From positions 62,001 to 126,000 of the forward strand of contig NZ_FUYV01000005.1 in NCBI RefSeq assembly GCF_900168165.1: a DNA stretch of 64,000 nucleotides, written 5' to 3'. Under the pieces are notes generated by a model that was given only the letters and a program-made list of their open reading frames with translations, searched no databases and was not told the origin of the DNA. The stretch is from Alkalitalea saponilacus (GTDB lineage Bacteria > Bacteroidota > Bacteroidia > Bacteroidales > Marinilabiliaceae). Below, piece after piece: positions 36,779-45,076 of this stretch. Position 1 is the stretch's first letter, and every line of letters starts with the position of its first letter. The translations under genes were made by a program, and so were the position numbers.

Positions 36779-38070
36779 TAGTATTTGTAAGTGTATTACT
36801 CGGCTTAATTATAGTAACGCTACTGGTGCAGGTAGTATCAAATATGCGTATAGTTGGGGGTAACGAACTTGGTATCATATCCGGAGTTTCAGGGAAAAAA
36901 GGTTTTCAAATGATCAGCGGAGGTCGCATGTTTATAATCCCTTTGATTCATAAATTTGCCAAGATGGATCTTACACCGCACACCATTGAGGTGGTAGTCG
37001 ATTCAGCCATTGCAGAAGGAGTTGTTCCTTTAAATGTTAAGGCAACAGTTAGTTTCGCCATTGCATCCAATCAGGCAGGAAGAGGTTTGGCAGCAACCAG
37101 AATTCTGCATCTGATCAACCGTGAAGATGAACTTAAACAAGTAGCAAGCAATATTATTGAGGGTCACTTGAGAGATTCAATTGCAACTATGACCCCTGTG
37201 CAAGTTATGCAGGATAAAGATACTTTGGTTGCCAAAATGATTAATGTGTGTAAAAACGATCTGGAGAACATTGGTCTGGAAATTACCACCATGAACATTG
37301 CCGACGTAGATGATCACCGGTTAAAAGGTGTAGAAGAACCTGACCTTTACATCGCTCTATTGAAGCGCGTTCAAACGGTAAATGCTGAAACAAAGGCACG
37401 AAAAGCCATCGCTGAATCCAGAGCAAATGCGGTTGAGCAGGAAGAAGCAAGAAAAGCTGAAGTGGAAGTTTGCAACATTGACAACCTATATGAAGAACTT
37501 GTGGCAGAAACCAGAGTGAAAATCATGAAGGAAAAGCAACGTGAAAAAGTTGGGGTTGAAAAAGTTATTCAGGATATAAAAGCCAAGCAAGCTGGTTTGC
37601 TATCAGAGATTGAAGCTGAGCGTCAAAAACTGGAAATGCTTCAGCACAAATACAAAGCTGAAATAGTAACCCCGGCCATGGCGGAAAAGGAGAGAATGAT
37701 ATTACAAGCCAAACAAAAAGTAGCCGCTATTATGGGAAAAGCCGAAGGGGAAATTGAAGAACTGAGGGAAACCATAGAGATCATCAAAAAGGACAAGGAA
37801 ACAGGGAATAAAATCTATCTTATTGAGAACTTTGATAGTCTTATTAAGCCTTTTGCTGAGACTCTTGACTTTTTCCCGGCCAAAAACATCTCAGTTATCA
37901 CCGGAATTGATGGAAAACAGCAAGGACCTATTTCTGCTATCCATCCAAATGCCATAGATGAAATGAAAAACAATCTCATTGGATATGCAATGGCAGGTGC
38001 AATATCTAGTAACCAACTTACTGGTAAACATCCGGAAAACAGTAAGGATGAAGTAACAGACAATGCATAA
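36775..38070 (+). CDS. Flotillin-like SPFH protein (second copy)
   Basis: 431 aa. The membrane helix is right at the start (IVFVSVLLGLIIVTLLVQVV), then the SPFH domain (~25-205) with GRMFIIPLIHKFAKMDLTPH, VPLNVKATVSFAIASNQAGR and IIEGHLRDSIATMTPVQVMQ, a flotillin-type coiled coil with repeated Glu-Ala-Lys pattern (~210-340) and a C-terminal ISVITGIDGKQQGP part. It differs clearly from the first copy (the SPFH domain here is the closer one to FloT/YqiK) and overlaps it by 4 bp (ATGA). Together with the NfeD-like gene it resembles a two-subunit flotillin system. Confidence 0.93.
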   Translation: MIVFVSVLLGLIIVTLLVQVVSNMRIVGGNELGIISGVSGKKGFQMISGGRMFIIPLIHKFAKMDLTPHTIEVVVDSAIAEGVVPLNVKATVSFAIASNQAGRGLAATRILHLINREDELKQVASNIIEGHLRDSIATMTPVQVMQDKDTLVAKMINVCKNDLENIGLEITTMNIADVDDHRLKGVEEPDLYIALLKRVQTVNAETKARKAIAESRANAVEQEEARKAEVEVCNIDNLYEELVAETRVKIMKEKQREKVGVEKVIQDIKAKQAGLLSEIEAERQKLEMLQHKYKAEIVTPAMAEKERMILQAKQKVAAIMGKAEGEIEELRETIEIIKKDKETGNKIYLIENFDSLIKPFAETLDFFPAKNISVITGIDGKQQGPISAIHPNAIDEMKNNLIGYAMAGAISSNQLTGKHPENSKDEVTDNA

Positions 38071-38104
38071 ATGATTTATAGAAATTAAAAAGGAAAGAAA
38101 ATAA

Positions 38105-38202
38105 TTAACCACAATGTTCACAAAGCCATGCACTAAGTTCGCAAAGGAGCGATAACATAACCATAGTGTTCACTGTGCTTTCTTTGTGTTCTTTGTGGTT
38201 AA
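38105..38202. repeat. MITE-like inverted repeat element, copy 1
   Basis: About 98 bp bounded by 10-bp inverted ends (TTAACCACAA / TTGTGGTTAA); the interior pairs imperfectly as a long hairpin with cactatg-like and gttcac-like blocks. A relative lies at 44922-45012. No gene inside. Confidence 0.7.
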
Positions 38203-38243
38203 ACTTTCTTTTTAAAAGCCTCTTTTTCATAGTTCTATTGGGA

Positions 38244-39437
38244 TTACTCCACCAAAATCAATCCGGGATGATTCCCAGTTAAACATCTTCCTCCGGAAGA
38301 TGTAACCACAAAACTGTTTTCAGTCCCCACCATGCCAATGCTTTCGATGCCTTTTTTGGGTTCAACGGCAAAAACAATATTCTCCACAAGAGGTTCGTTA
38401 AATCCAGTTGCAATAACCGGCAATTCATCCACCGTTAAGCCAATGCCATGACCCAGAAATTTAACTTGTCGGTTCCCGTAACCCATAAAGTTGTTTAAAA
38501 ACTCCGGCTTAAGTTCAGACATGATTTTCTCGTAAATCTCTGCAGGAATATTTCCCGGTTTTAGCATCTCGGCGACACGATTTTGAATATCCACGCATTG
38601 ATTATGAATATCCACTGCAAATTGAGGTAATGGCTTCCTAAACACATAGGTCATTGTTTTATCGGTATGATAACCATTGACCCCAACAGCGGCATCCACA
38701 AAAACAAGGTCACCTTGTTTTAGCCGGCGTTGCCGGCTTCCAAGAGATGGCGATGCAGGGCTAAGCCCCAGTTGCCCTCCCGGACCATTAAAATTGGTTG
38801 GATACAGGGAGTTGTCGCCAAAAGCAATCTGCCCCACGGCTATTTCCGTATCGAACATATTAAAACGAGCCACTCCCTGGTGACCTTCCTCAATCATCAC
38901 CTGATACAATTCTCCGGCTAACTCTGCTTCAGTCATTCCCTCACGAAGTAATGCAGGAACACGTTCCTCAAGAATTTTTTGATGTATTTTTCCTGATGCC
39001 TCCATATAAGAAAGCTCCCAATCGCTTTTTACAGCTCTTGTCATGGCCATCTGAAAATCCAACGATTGCACTTCCGAAAAAGGGAAGTGTTTTAGAAAAC
39101 GTTGATACATGGCCAAAGGAACAAACTCGGTTTCAAGATGAACAGTTCCAGATAAGGAATTATAACCAGCTGCCGCATCGCGGTAGCTTTCCATGGCTTT
39201 AATATTTTCAAATAAAGATTCATCCAGAGTTCTTTCATAGCTCCTCCTGGCGAACAAGGTGTTTTCGCCATCCCGTTCAATCACCAACATTCCCTCCGGC
39301 ATTGAACCTGTGAAATAAAGAAGATTGATTTTACTAAAGATAACCGCATATTGCCATTCAGGATGCTGCAAATCCATCATCGATCTGAATCGAAGCATAC
39401 GTGAGGTGAGTTCACTGACCGGTGTTTTTATGTTCAT
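38244..39437 (-). CDS. M24 family metallopeptidase (Xaa-Pro aminopeptidase-like)
   Basis: 397 aa. The N-terminal creatinase-like domain (WQYAVIFSKINLLYFTGSMP) is followed by the pita-bread metal domain: DLVFVDAAVGVNGYHTDKTM with two Asp ligands, FLGHGIGLTVDELPV with His, and EPKKG and GTENSFVV with the Glu ligands, so the site is complete. It probably removes N-terminal residues before proline, or cleaves dipeptides. The ATG at 39437 (MNIKTPVSEL) is preferred over 39512 because the family begins here and the extra 25 residues have no counterpart I know. It ends near a MITE-like element. Confidence 0.9.
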   Translation of the reverse strand: MNIKTPVSELTSRMLRFRSMMDLQHPEWQYAVIFSKINLLYFTGSMPEGMLVIERDGENTLFARRSYERTLDESLFENIKAMESYRDAAAGYNSLSGTVHLETEFVPLAMYQRFLKHFPFSEVQSLDFQMAMTRAVKSDWELSYMEASGKIHQKILEERVPALLREGMTEAELAGELYQVMIEEGHQGVARFNMFDTEIAVGQIAFGDNSLYPTNFNGPGGQLGLSPASPSLGSRQRRLKQGDLVFVDAAVGVNGYHTDKTMTYVFRKPLPQFAVDIHNQCVDIQNRVAEMLKPGNIPAEIYEKIMSELKPEFLNNFMGYGNRQVKFLGHGIGLTVDELPVIATGFNEPLVENIVFAVEPKKGIESIGMVGTENSFVVTSSGGRCLTGNHPGLILVE

Positions 39438-39665
39438 ATCTAACAAATTTTTATATTTACTTATATTTCTGTGCTTTAAAATGTTTTTGATAAAGCGTTT
39501 GTTTAATTCCATTTAAAAAAACACAATATAAATAAAAACAGATAGGCAACAAAGCAAAGATGCAAAAGAAATGGTATTTCAAAAATGATTTGATATTTAA
39601 GCTATGTTTTATACCTTTAAATATCAATTTTTTAACTCATTCGCTAAAACTAAACCAAAACAATT

Positions 39666-40187
39666 ATGAAAAGTTTATTATTACTTACCTGCGCCGCAAT
39701 TTGCATATCATTGTTTACCCAATGTGGGTTGCGGGATTCAGCAAAAGAGGTCAAAGAGGCAAGAAATGCTGTGGAAAAAATGGCCGCAGAACTAACAGAA
39801 GCGATAGAAACGGCAGAGCAACAGAAGCGTTTGACACCAGATGAAGTGGCCTTAAAAGCCCTTACGGCACTTCAGGAAAACGATTTGGACGCCCTCAAAA
39901 AAACGGTTCAACCTACACTTTCACTCTATCTTGATGAAGATTTTCTTGACCACAATAAAAGAAATGTTGAAGAATGGGATGGAGAAATCATCGAAGTCCG
40001 TTTCAGGAAAGATGATCGCACCGGCCTTCCACAGGGGGTAGCACATTTCAAAAACATCGATGATGGCCGTATTATGGTTCATATTCTTGATAAAATGGGA
40101 GAAAACTGGTATGCCATGGGTGGGGCTTTTTCTTTTGAAGAAATGACCGTGGAGGAGTTTCAGCAACTTGATGTTTCCATGGAGTAG
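39666..40187 (+). CDS. Putative lipoprotein of unknown function
   Basis: 173 aa. A lipoprotein signal (LLLLTCAAICISLFTQC, Cys about residue 20) is followed by a helical, acidic stretch (KEVKEARNAVEKMAAELTEA) and a mixed C-terminal domain rich in aromatic residues (ENWYAMGGAFSFEEM). I recognise no family. It is the first of three small exported proteins in a row on the + strand. Confidence 0.75.
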   Translation: MKSLLLLTCAAICISLFTQCGLRDSAKEVKEARNAVEKMAAELTEAIETAEQQKRLTPDEVALKALTALQENDLDALKKTVQPTLSLYLDEDFLDHNKRNVEEWDGEIIEVRFRKDDRTGLPQGVAHFKNIDDGRIMVHILDKMGENWYAMGGAFSFEEMTVEEFQQLDVSME

Positions 40188-40221
40188 TTAATGCAATTTA
40201 AATTTAAACAGGACTCTATTA

Positions 40222-41067
40222 ATGGTTAAAATACTCATCATTATTCCATTAATAATATTGGGATTATTGTCTTGTCATTCAAAACATATAACTCTCGATT
40301 ACAGCACCCATCACGGAGCATGCTGGAACAGTGACAGCACAAAAATTGCAGTGATTATCTCTTCTACCGCCTTTAGGCGGCCTGAAGGGATTTCCCGCTT
40401 TCCCGACGGGGGAAGGGTAAAATATGAGTTCAAAAAAACCGCGCTCTACATTTACTCCCTCCATGAAAACAACCTGCGAGAAATAGACGATTTTTCAGAT
40501 CTTGTAAGCCTTATTGGCACCAACCGAAGCTCATGGGATGGTAAAATAGATTTTCGAGACAGCATACTGTATTACAAAATAGACCCGGTTCTGGACTGGG
40601 ACTTTTTAAAACGACTGGCTGCAAAACAAGAAGATAAACTTGGCCAAATCCCCATATTAAAAGAGAAATACGACAAAATTTTCCAATACGAACTGACTTC
40701 CGGTGAAACCAACTCCATTGATACAACAGAATTGTTTGGATTATTCTCAGACATCTCGCGCGTAAATCTCACCCAGCTCAATCAAAAATTAAACAATGTG
40801 CCGTTATCGCAAATGGGATTGGTTTTGAGCAGCTTTCACAATAAACCTGAAGAACAACTCATTGATGAAACCATTTTTCTTCAAAATAAATCAGCTACTA
40901 CACGCAAAGCCGTGTTTGAGCAGATTATTTCTGAACTTGATGAAAGAGAGCTTCAGAGCATCCTAAATAGAATGGAACGTTATAAATCGAGATCAACCGG
41001 ATTAGAAAAAGACAGATATGAAAAGAACTCTAAAGAGCTTTATGAAAATATTAAAGCGTTGCTTTAA
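40222..41067 (+). CDS. Putative lipoprotein of unknown function (281 aa)
   Basis: A lipobox IILGLLSC (Cys about residue 18) begins the mature protein. The first part has GACWNSDSTKIAVII, resembling one blade of a beta-propeller of the WD40/TolB type, and the rest is helical with many charged residues. A GC-rich, palindrome-like stretch is embedded in the coding frame (~40367-40418; RRPEGISRFPDGGR). The next gene starts 26 bp before its end in another frame. I do not recognise the family. Confidence 0.72.
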   Translation: MVKILIIIPLIILGLLSCHSKHITLDYSTHHGACWNSDSTKIAVIISSTAFRRPEGISRFPDGGRVKYEFKKTALYIYSLHENNLREIDDFSDLVSLIGTNRSSWDGKIDFRDSILYYKIDPVLDWDFLKRLAAKQEDKLGQIPILKEKYDKIFQYELTSGETNSIDTTELFGLFSDISRVNLTQLNQKLNNVPLSQMGLVLSSFHNKPEEQLIDETIFLQNKSATTRKAVFEQIISELDERELQSILNRMERYKSRSTGLEKDRYEKNSKELYENIKALL

Positions 41068-41560
41068 TATTTCTATTGTTATTATCTGTATTATTGGATT
41101 TAATCAAATTCCAATATTTTCTCAGGAAGAAATAACCAGGCCTAATACATTTGTATCCGTATGCACGGATACAATAACGTTATTTGATACTGCATACATC
41201 AGTCATGACGAACATTCTCTGGTTTTAAAACCGGATAGTGGTATAATTGAAACCGCCTACAGAGACACGTCATCGGTTCTTCAGCTCATAGAAATATCTC
41301 CGGATAACAAATGGGCCATAATTATTTCAATGCCGGCTGAAATTGATGACGGCAGGATGGAGACAACCTATCAGCTCATTGATTTATGTAACCGAAAAAT
41401 GGTAAATGATGAATTGAAAACAGTGGTAAAAGATTTTGTCCCGGGAAATGATATGTTTTTTTTATCGGAGAGTACTCGTATTTACCTCATATACTATTCA
41501 TCCTATTTTGATTACTACGGAATAGAACTTATATCTGAGCGCGGGCAAACAGTTCCTTAA
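41042..41560 (+). CDS. Small exported protein of unknown function
   Basis: 172 aa. It has an N-terminal signal segment (FNISIVIICIIGFNQIPIFSQ) and a mature part with ISPDNKWAIIISMP, which like its neighbour resembles a TolB/WD40-type blade. It overlaps the preceding lipoprotein gene by 26 bp and runs 32 bp into the end of the convergent DUF456 gene. I chose the ATG at 41042, which directly precedes the signal segment; 41018 is also open. Its function is unknown. Confidence 0.65.
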   Translation: MKILKRCFNISIVIICIIGFNQIPIFSQEEITRPNTFVSVCTDTITLFDTAYISHDEHSLVLKPDSGIIETAYRDTSSVLQLIEISPDNKWAIIISMPAEIDDGRMETTYQLIDLCNRKMVNDELKTVVKDFVPGNDMFFLSESTRIYLIYYSSYFDYYGIELISERGQTVP

Positions 41561-42023
41561 AAAAATGCCACATAAAATAACCACTGACCACCAGTTTTAA
41601 AACTACCCCTGCAATGATTCCGACAAAAGAGCCGAAAGCTGCTCTGATGGCGCGATTGGAATCATCATGTGCCATCATTTCACCAACAAAGGCCCCCAGA
41701 AACGGACCAACCACAATGCCCCATGGTGCAAAGAAAAAGCCAACCACCAGGCCAATGGAAGCTCCCCAAATTCCTTTGCCGGTACCGCCAAAACGTTTTG
41801 TTCCCCACACTGGCACCAAATAATCCAGTACGGTAACCATGATGGCTAAAAATGCTGCCATCCATAAAAACCGGGAACTAAAATCTCCCCAACGTGATAA
41901 TTGCAGCAAAATTAAAGAGAGAAAACTGATTGGCGGGCCGGGTAATACAGGCAAAACACACCCTATCAAACCAACAATCAGCAAAAGCGCACCAACCGCA
42001 ATTAACAGAATGTCCAAAACCAT
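41529..42023 (-). CDS. DUF456 family membrane protein
   Basis: 164 aa; the family opening MVLDILLIAVGALLLIVGLIG is followed by LPVLPGPPISFLSLI and several Gly-rich membrane segments (GIWGASIGLVVGFFFAPWG). DUF456 proteins have unknown function. The ATG at 42023 shares one base with the polA stop codon (TAATG), so it is translationally coupled to polA; the longer frame to 42041 would overlap polA. Its end overlaps the convergent small exported protein by 32 bp. Confidence 0.88.
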   Translation of the reverse strand: MVLDILLIAVGALLLIVGLIGCVLPVLPGPPISFLSLILLQLSRWGDFSSRFLWMAAFLAIMVTVLDYLVPVWGTKRFGGTGKGIWGASIGLVVGFFFAPWGIVVGPFLGAFVGEMMAHDDSNRAIRAAFGSFVGIIAGVVLKLVVSGYFMWHFFKELFARAQI

Positions 42024-44800
42024 TAGTGCGCCTCCAGCCAATTTTTACCCTCTCCCATGTCCACAACCAAGGGAACACTCAATTTACAGGCCGATTCCAT
42101 GGAACTACGAACCAACTGCCTCACTTCCTCAAGTTCTTCTTTGGGCACTTCAAAGTTCAATTCATCATGTACCTGCAAAATCATTTTGGTTTTGTAACCT
42201 CCTTTGTTGAGTTCATTCTGAATCTTTACCATGGCCATTTTTATGATGTCGGCTGCCGTACCTTGAATGGGCGCATTGATGGCGTTGCGCTCGGCCATGC
42301 CACGCACAACAGCGTTTCGTGAATTAATATCCGGCAGATAACGCTTGCGCCCAAAAATGGTTTCCACGTAACCTTTATCGCGTGCCAGACGGATGCTCTC
42401 TTCCATATAGGCCTTTACCCCATCAAAATTCTCAAAATAGCCGTCGATTATCGACTTTGCCTCTCCCCTTGGGATGTTGAGCCTCTCTGACAACCCAAAG
42501 GCTGAAATGCCATAAATAATGCCAAAATTGGCGGTTTTGGCTTTTCGACGCATATCGGAGTTGACTTCCTCCTGCGGAACATTAAAAATACGTGCCGCTG
42601 TAGCGGCATGAATATCGTCGCCACGATTAAAAGCTTCAAGCATGTGTTCGTCTTTGCTCAAATGCGCCATTAAACGAAGTTCTACCTGTGAGTAGTCGGC
42701 ACTCAGAAAAACATGGTATTCATCGACTACAGTAAAAGCTTTTCGAATTTCCCGACCTTCATCATCGCGGATGGGGATGTTTTGAAGATTGGGATTGCTG
42801 CTGCTCAATCGTCCGGTTACAACCAGCGCCTGATTGTATGAAGTATGCAGTCGTCCGGTTTCTTTAACGACCAATTTAGGTAACGCGTCAACATAGGTGG
42901 ATAACAATTTTTTAAGTCCACGCTGCTCCAATATTTTTGGAATGATGGGGTGTTTGTCTTTGAGTTTTTGAAGCACCTCTTCATTGGTTGTATATTGTCC
43001 GGATTTAGTGCGTCCGGCTTTGGCATCAATTTTAAGCGTATCAAACAACACCTCCCCAACTTGTCGCGGACTGTTTACGTTAAACGACTTTCCGGCAATC
43101 TGCATTATTTCACTTTCCAGTGTTTCCAGTCGCTTTTCCAGTTCCTTTCCTGATTTACCCAACTCATCCACATCAATTCTGACACCATTGTATTCCATCT
43201 GAACCAACACATTAAGTAGAGGCATTTCAACATCTGTAAAAAAAGATGTTAACTTTTCATCTTTTAATTCTTTTTCCAGTTTTTGCTTAAGCTGAAAAGT
43301 TATATCGGCATCCTCTCCTGCATACTCCTTAACCTTTTCCGGTGGGACATCGCGCATGCTTCCCTGTTTCTTTCCCTTTTCACCTATCAGCTCCTCGATG
43401 GATACAGGTTTGTATTTCAGATAAATTTCGGCGAGATAATCCATGTTGTGTCGCAAACCGGGTTGTATAAGATGGTGGGCCACCATGGTGTCGAAGAAAG
43501 GTGCAGAAACATGAATCCCATAGCGCCTCAACATCAAAGCGTCAAATTTCAGATTTTGGCCAATTTTCAAAATATTGGAATCGGAAAAAACAGGCTTTAA
43601 TGGTTCCAGCAATTTTTCAGCCTTTTCTGTTTCAACAGGAAGAGGAACGTAATAAGCTTCTCCAGCCTTCCAGGAAAAAGCGATGCCAACCAGATTGCTT
43701 TCCCAAACATTGAGGGCTGAGGTTTCTGTATCGAAACAAAACTCCTGCTGCATGGAAAGCTCCATAGCAAGTGATTGAATCGCCATCTCGTTGTCAGCCA
43801 GAAAATATTGATGCGTTACATCATCTATTGTTTTAAGTGATTCGGCTGTTGACACTTTCACAGGAATTTCATCATCGCCAAAAAGAGAACCCTGAGCAGG
43901 TTGTGTCGGTTTGGCTTTGGTTTCGCCTGATAAACGCTCCCACAATGTTCGAAATTCAAGCTCGTCAAGAATGGTTCTAAGTTTCTCCAAATCCGGTTCA
44001 CTGCGCTTCAAACTTTCAATTTCAACATCCACGTGAACTTCCGTGTTGATGGTGACCAGTTTCCTGGCCATTTCAACCTGTTCCCGATTATTAGCAAGGT
44101 TTTCCTTCTGCTTGCCCGAAAAATCATCGAGATTTTGATATACATTATCGATGGTGTGATATTTTCCGATGATGTCTTTGGAGCGCTTCTCACCTATTCC
44201 CGGACAGCCGGGAATATTATCAGCGGCATCTCCCCAAAGAGCCAGCACATCAATCACATTGATGGGTTCAGGAACCCCAAACTTCTCACGCACTTCGTCG
44301 GGTCCCCAAAGCTCCACTTCATTGCCTCTGCTTTTGGGCTTGTACATTTTAATATCTTCATTTACAAGCTGTGCAAAATCCTTATCGGGAGTAACCATAT
44401 AAGTATCGAAACCATTTCCGGTGGCTTTTTTTGCCAAAGTTCCAATTACGTCATCGGCCTCGAATCCTTGTATCTCCAGCAAGGGAATATTTAGTGCTTC
44501 AAGAATTCTCTTGATGTAGGGAACTGCACTTTTTATATCTTCCGGAGTCGCTTCACGGTTGGCTTTGTATTCGCTGTACATTTCGTTTCGAAATGTGGGA
44601 CCGGGATAATCAATCACCACAGCTAAATGTGTGGGGTTTTGATTTTTAAGAATATCAAGTAAAGTATTGGTAAAACCAAAAGCAGCAGAAGTGTTCAGTC
44701 CTTTGGAATTTATACGCGGAGCGCGTATAAATGCGTAATAAGCTCTGAATATAAGTGCGTAAGCATCTAATAAAAACAGTGTTTTCTTTGTATCTGACAT
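42023..44800 (-). CDS. polA: DNA polymerase I
   Basis: 925 aa; fills gaps and removes RNA primers. The 5' nuclease is at the N-terminus (LFLLDAYALIFRAYYAFIR; IQGFEADDVIGTLAKKA). The 3'-5' exonuclease keeps its acidic set (CFDTETSALNVWESNLVGI; IGQNLKFDALMLRRYG; YAGEDADITFQLKQKL). Polymerase motifs are DYSQVELRLMAHLS (D702), RRKAKTANFGIIYG and VHDELNFEV (D879). It is full length, with all three activities probably intact. The DUF456 gene follows with one-base overlap. Confidence 0.97.
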   Translation of the reverse strand: MSDTKKTLFLLDAYALIFRAYYAFIRAPRINSKGLNTSAAFGFTNTLLDILKNQNPTHLAVVIDYPGPTFRNEMYSEYKANREATPEDIKSAVPYIKRILEALNIPLLEIQGFEADDVIGTLAKKATGNGFDTYMVTPDKDFAQLVNEDIKMYKPKSRGNEVELWGPDEVREKFGVPEPINVIDVLALWGDAADNIPGCPGIGEKRSKDIIGKYHTIDNVYQNLDDFSGKQKENLANNREQVEMARKLVTINTEVHVDVEIESLKRSEPDLEKLRTILDELEFRTLWERLSGETKAKPTQPAQGSLFGDDEIPVKVSTAESLKTIDDVTHQYFLADNEMAIQSLAMELSMQQEFCFDTETSALNVWESNLVGIAFSWKAGEAYYVPLPVETEKAEKLLEPLKPVFSDSNILKIGQNLKFDALMLRRYGIHVSAPFFDTMVAHHLIQPGLRHNMDYLAEIYLKYKPVSIEELIGEKGKKQGSMRDVPPEKVKEYAGEDADITFQLKQKLEKELKDEKLTSFFTDVEMPLLNVLVQMEYNGVRIDVDELGKSGKELEKRLETLESEIMQIAGKSFNVNSPRQVGEVLFDTLKIDAKAGRTKSGQYTTNEEVLQKLKDKHPIIPKILEQRGLKKLLSTYVDALPKLVVKETGRLHTSYNQALVVTGRLSSSNPNLQNIPIRDDEGREIRKAFTVVDEYHVFLSADYSQVELRLMAHLSKDEHMLEAFNRGDDIHAATAARIFNVPQEEVNSDMRRKAKTANFGIIYGISAFGLSERLNIPRGEAKSIIDGYFENFDGVKAYMEESIRLARDKGYVETIFGRKRYLPDINSRNAVVRGMAERNAINAPIQGTAADIIKMAMVKIQNELNKGGYKTKMILQVHDELNFEVPKEELEEVRQLVRSSMESACKLSVPLVVDMGEGKNWLEAH

Positions 44801-44802
44801 GG

Positions 44803-44828
44803 ATTTATCTTTTTATAAAAAGATAAAT
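44803..44828. promoter_or_regulatory. 26-bp AT-rich palindrome at the polA start
   Basis: A perfect palindrome beginning 2 bp upstream of the polA ATG. In the mRNA it would form a hairpin next to the start codon and could limit translation. Confidence 0.5.
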
Positions 44829-44921
44829 TTAGAAATTAGATGGCACATAAGCGCTCTTCAACTGATAATAATTCAATTCATACATTGAAAAAAGCCTGCC
44901 AAGTAAGGTTTTTTAAAACAT

Positions 44922-45012
44922 CAACCACAAAAATCACTAAGGCTTCACTATGCACACAAAAGAACTTTGACCATTGTGCACATAGTGGTTTTCTTAGTGC
45001 TCTTTGTGGTTA
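44922..45012. repeat. MITE-like inverted repeat element, copy 2
   Basis: About 91 bp with ends CAACCACA / TGTGGTTA and an internal CACTATG / CATAGTG pair; a diverged relative of the element at 38105-38202. No gene inside. Confidence 0.7.
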
Positions 45013-45076
45013 AATCTACATTAGAACAATAGTCTCCCAACTTGTGGAATACCGATTGATTCAGAATTTAAAAGAT

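Noticed and set aside
39438-39512. Upstream start of the M24 peptidase
   Set aside because: The added 25 residues have no family counterpart; the ATG at 39437 gives the usual start.
39560-39844. 94-codon + strand frame before the first lipoprotein
   Set aside because: It overlaps the lipoprotein gene in another frame and lacks coding features; the lipoprotein has a clear signal and lipobox.
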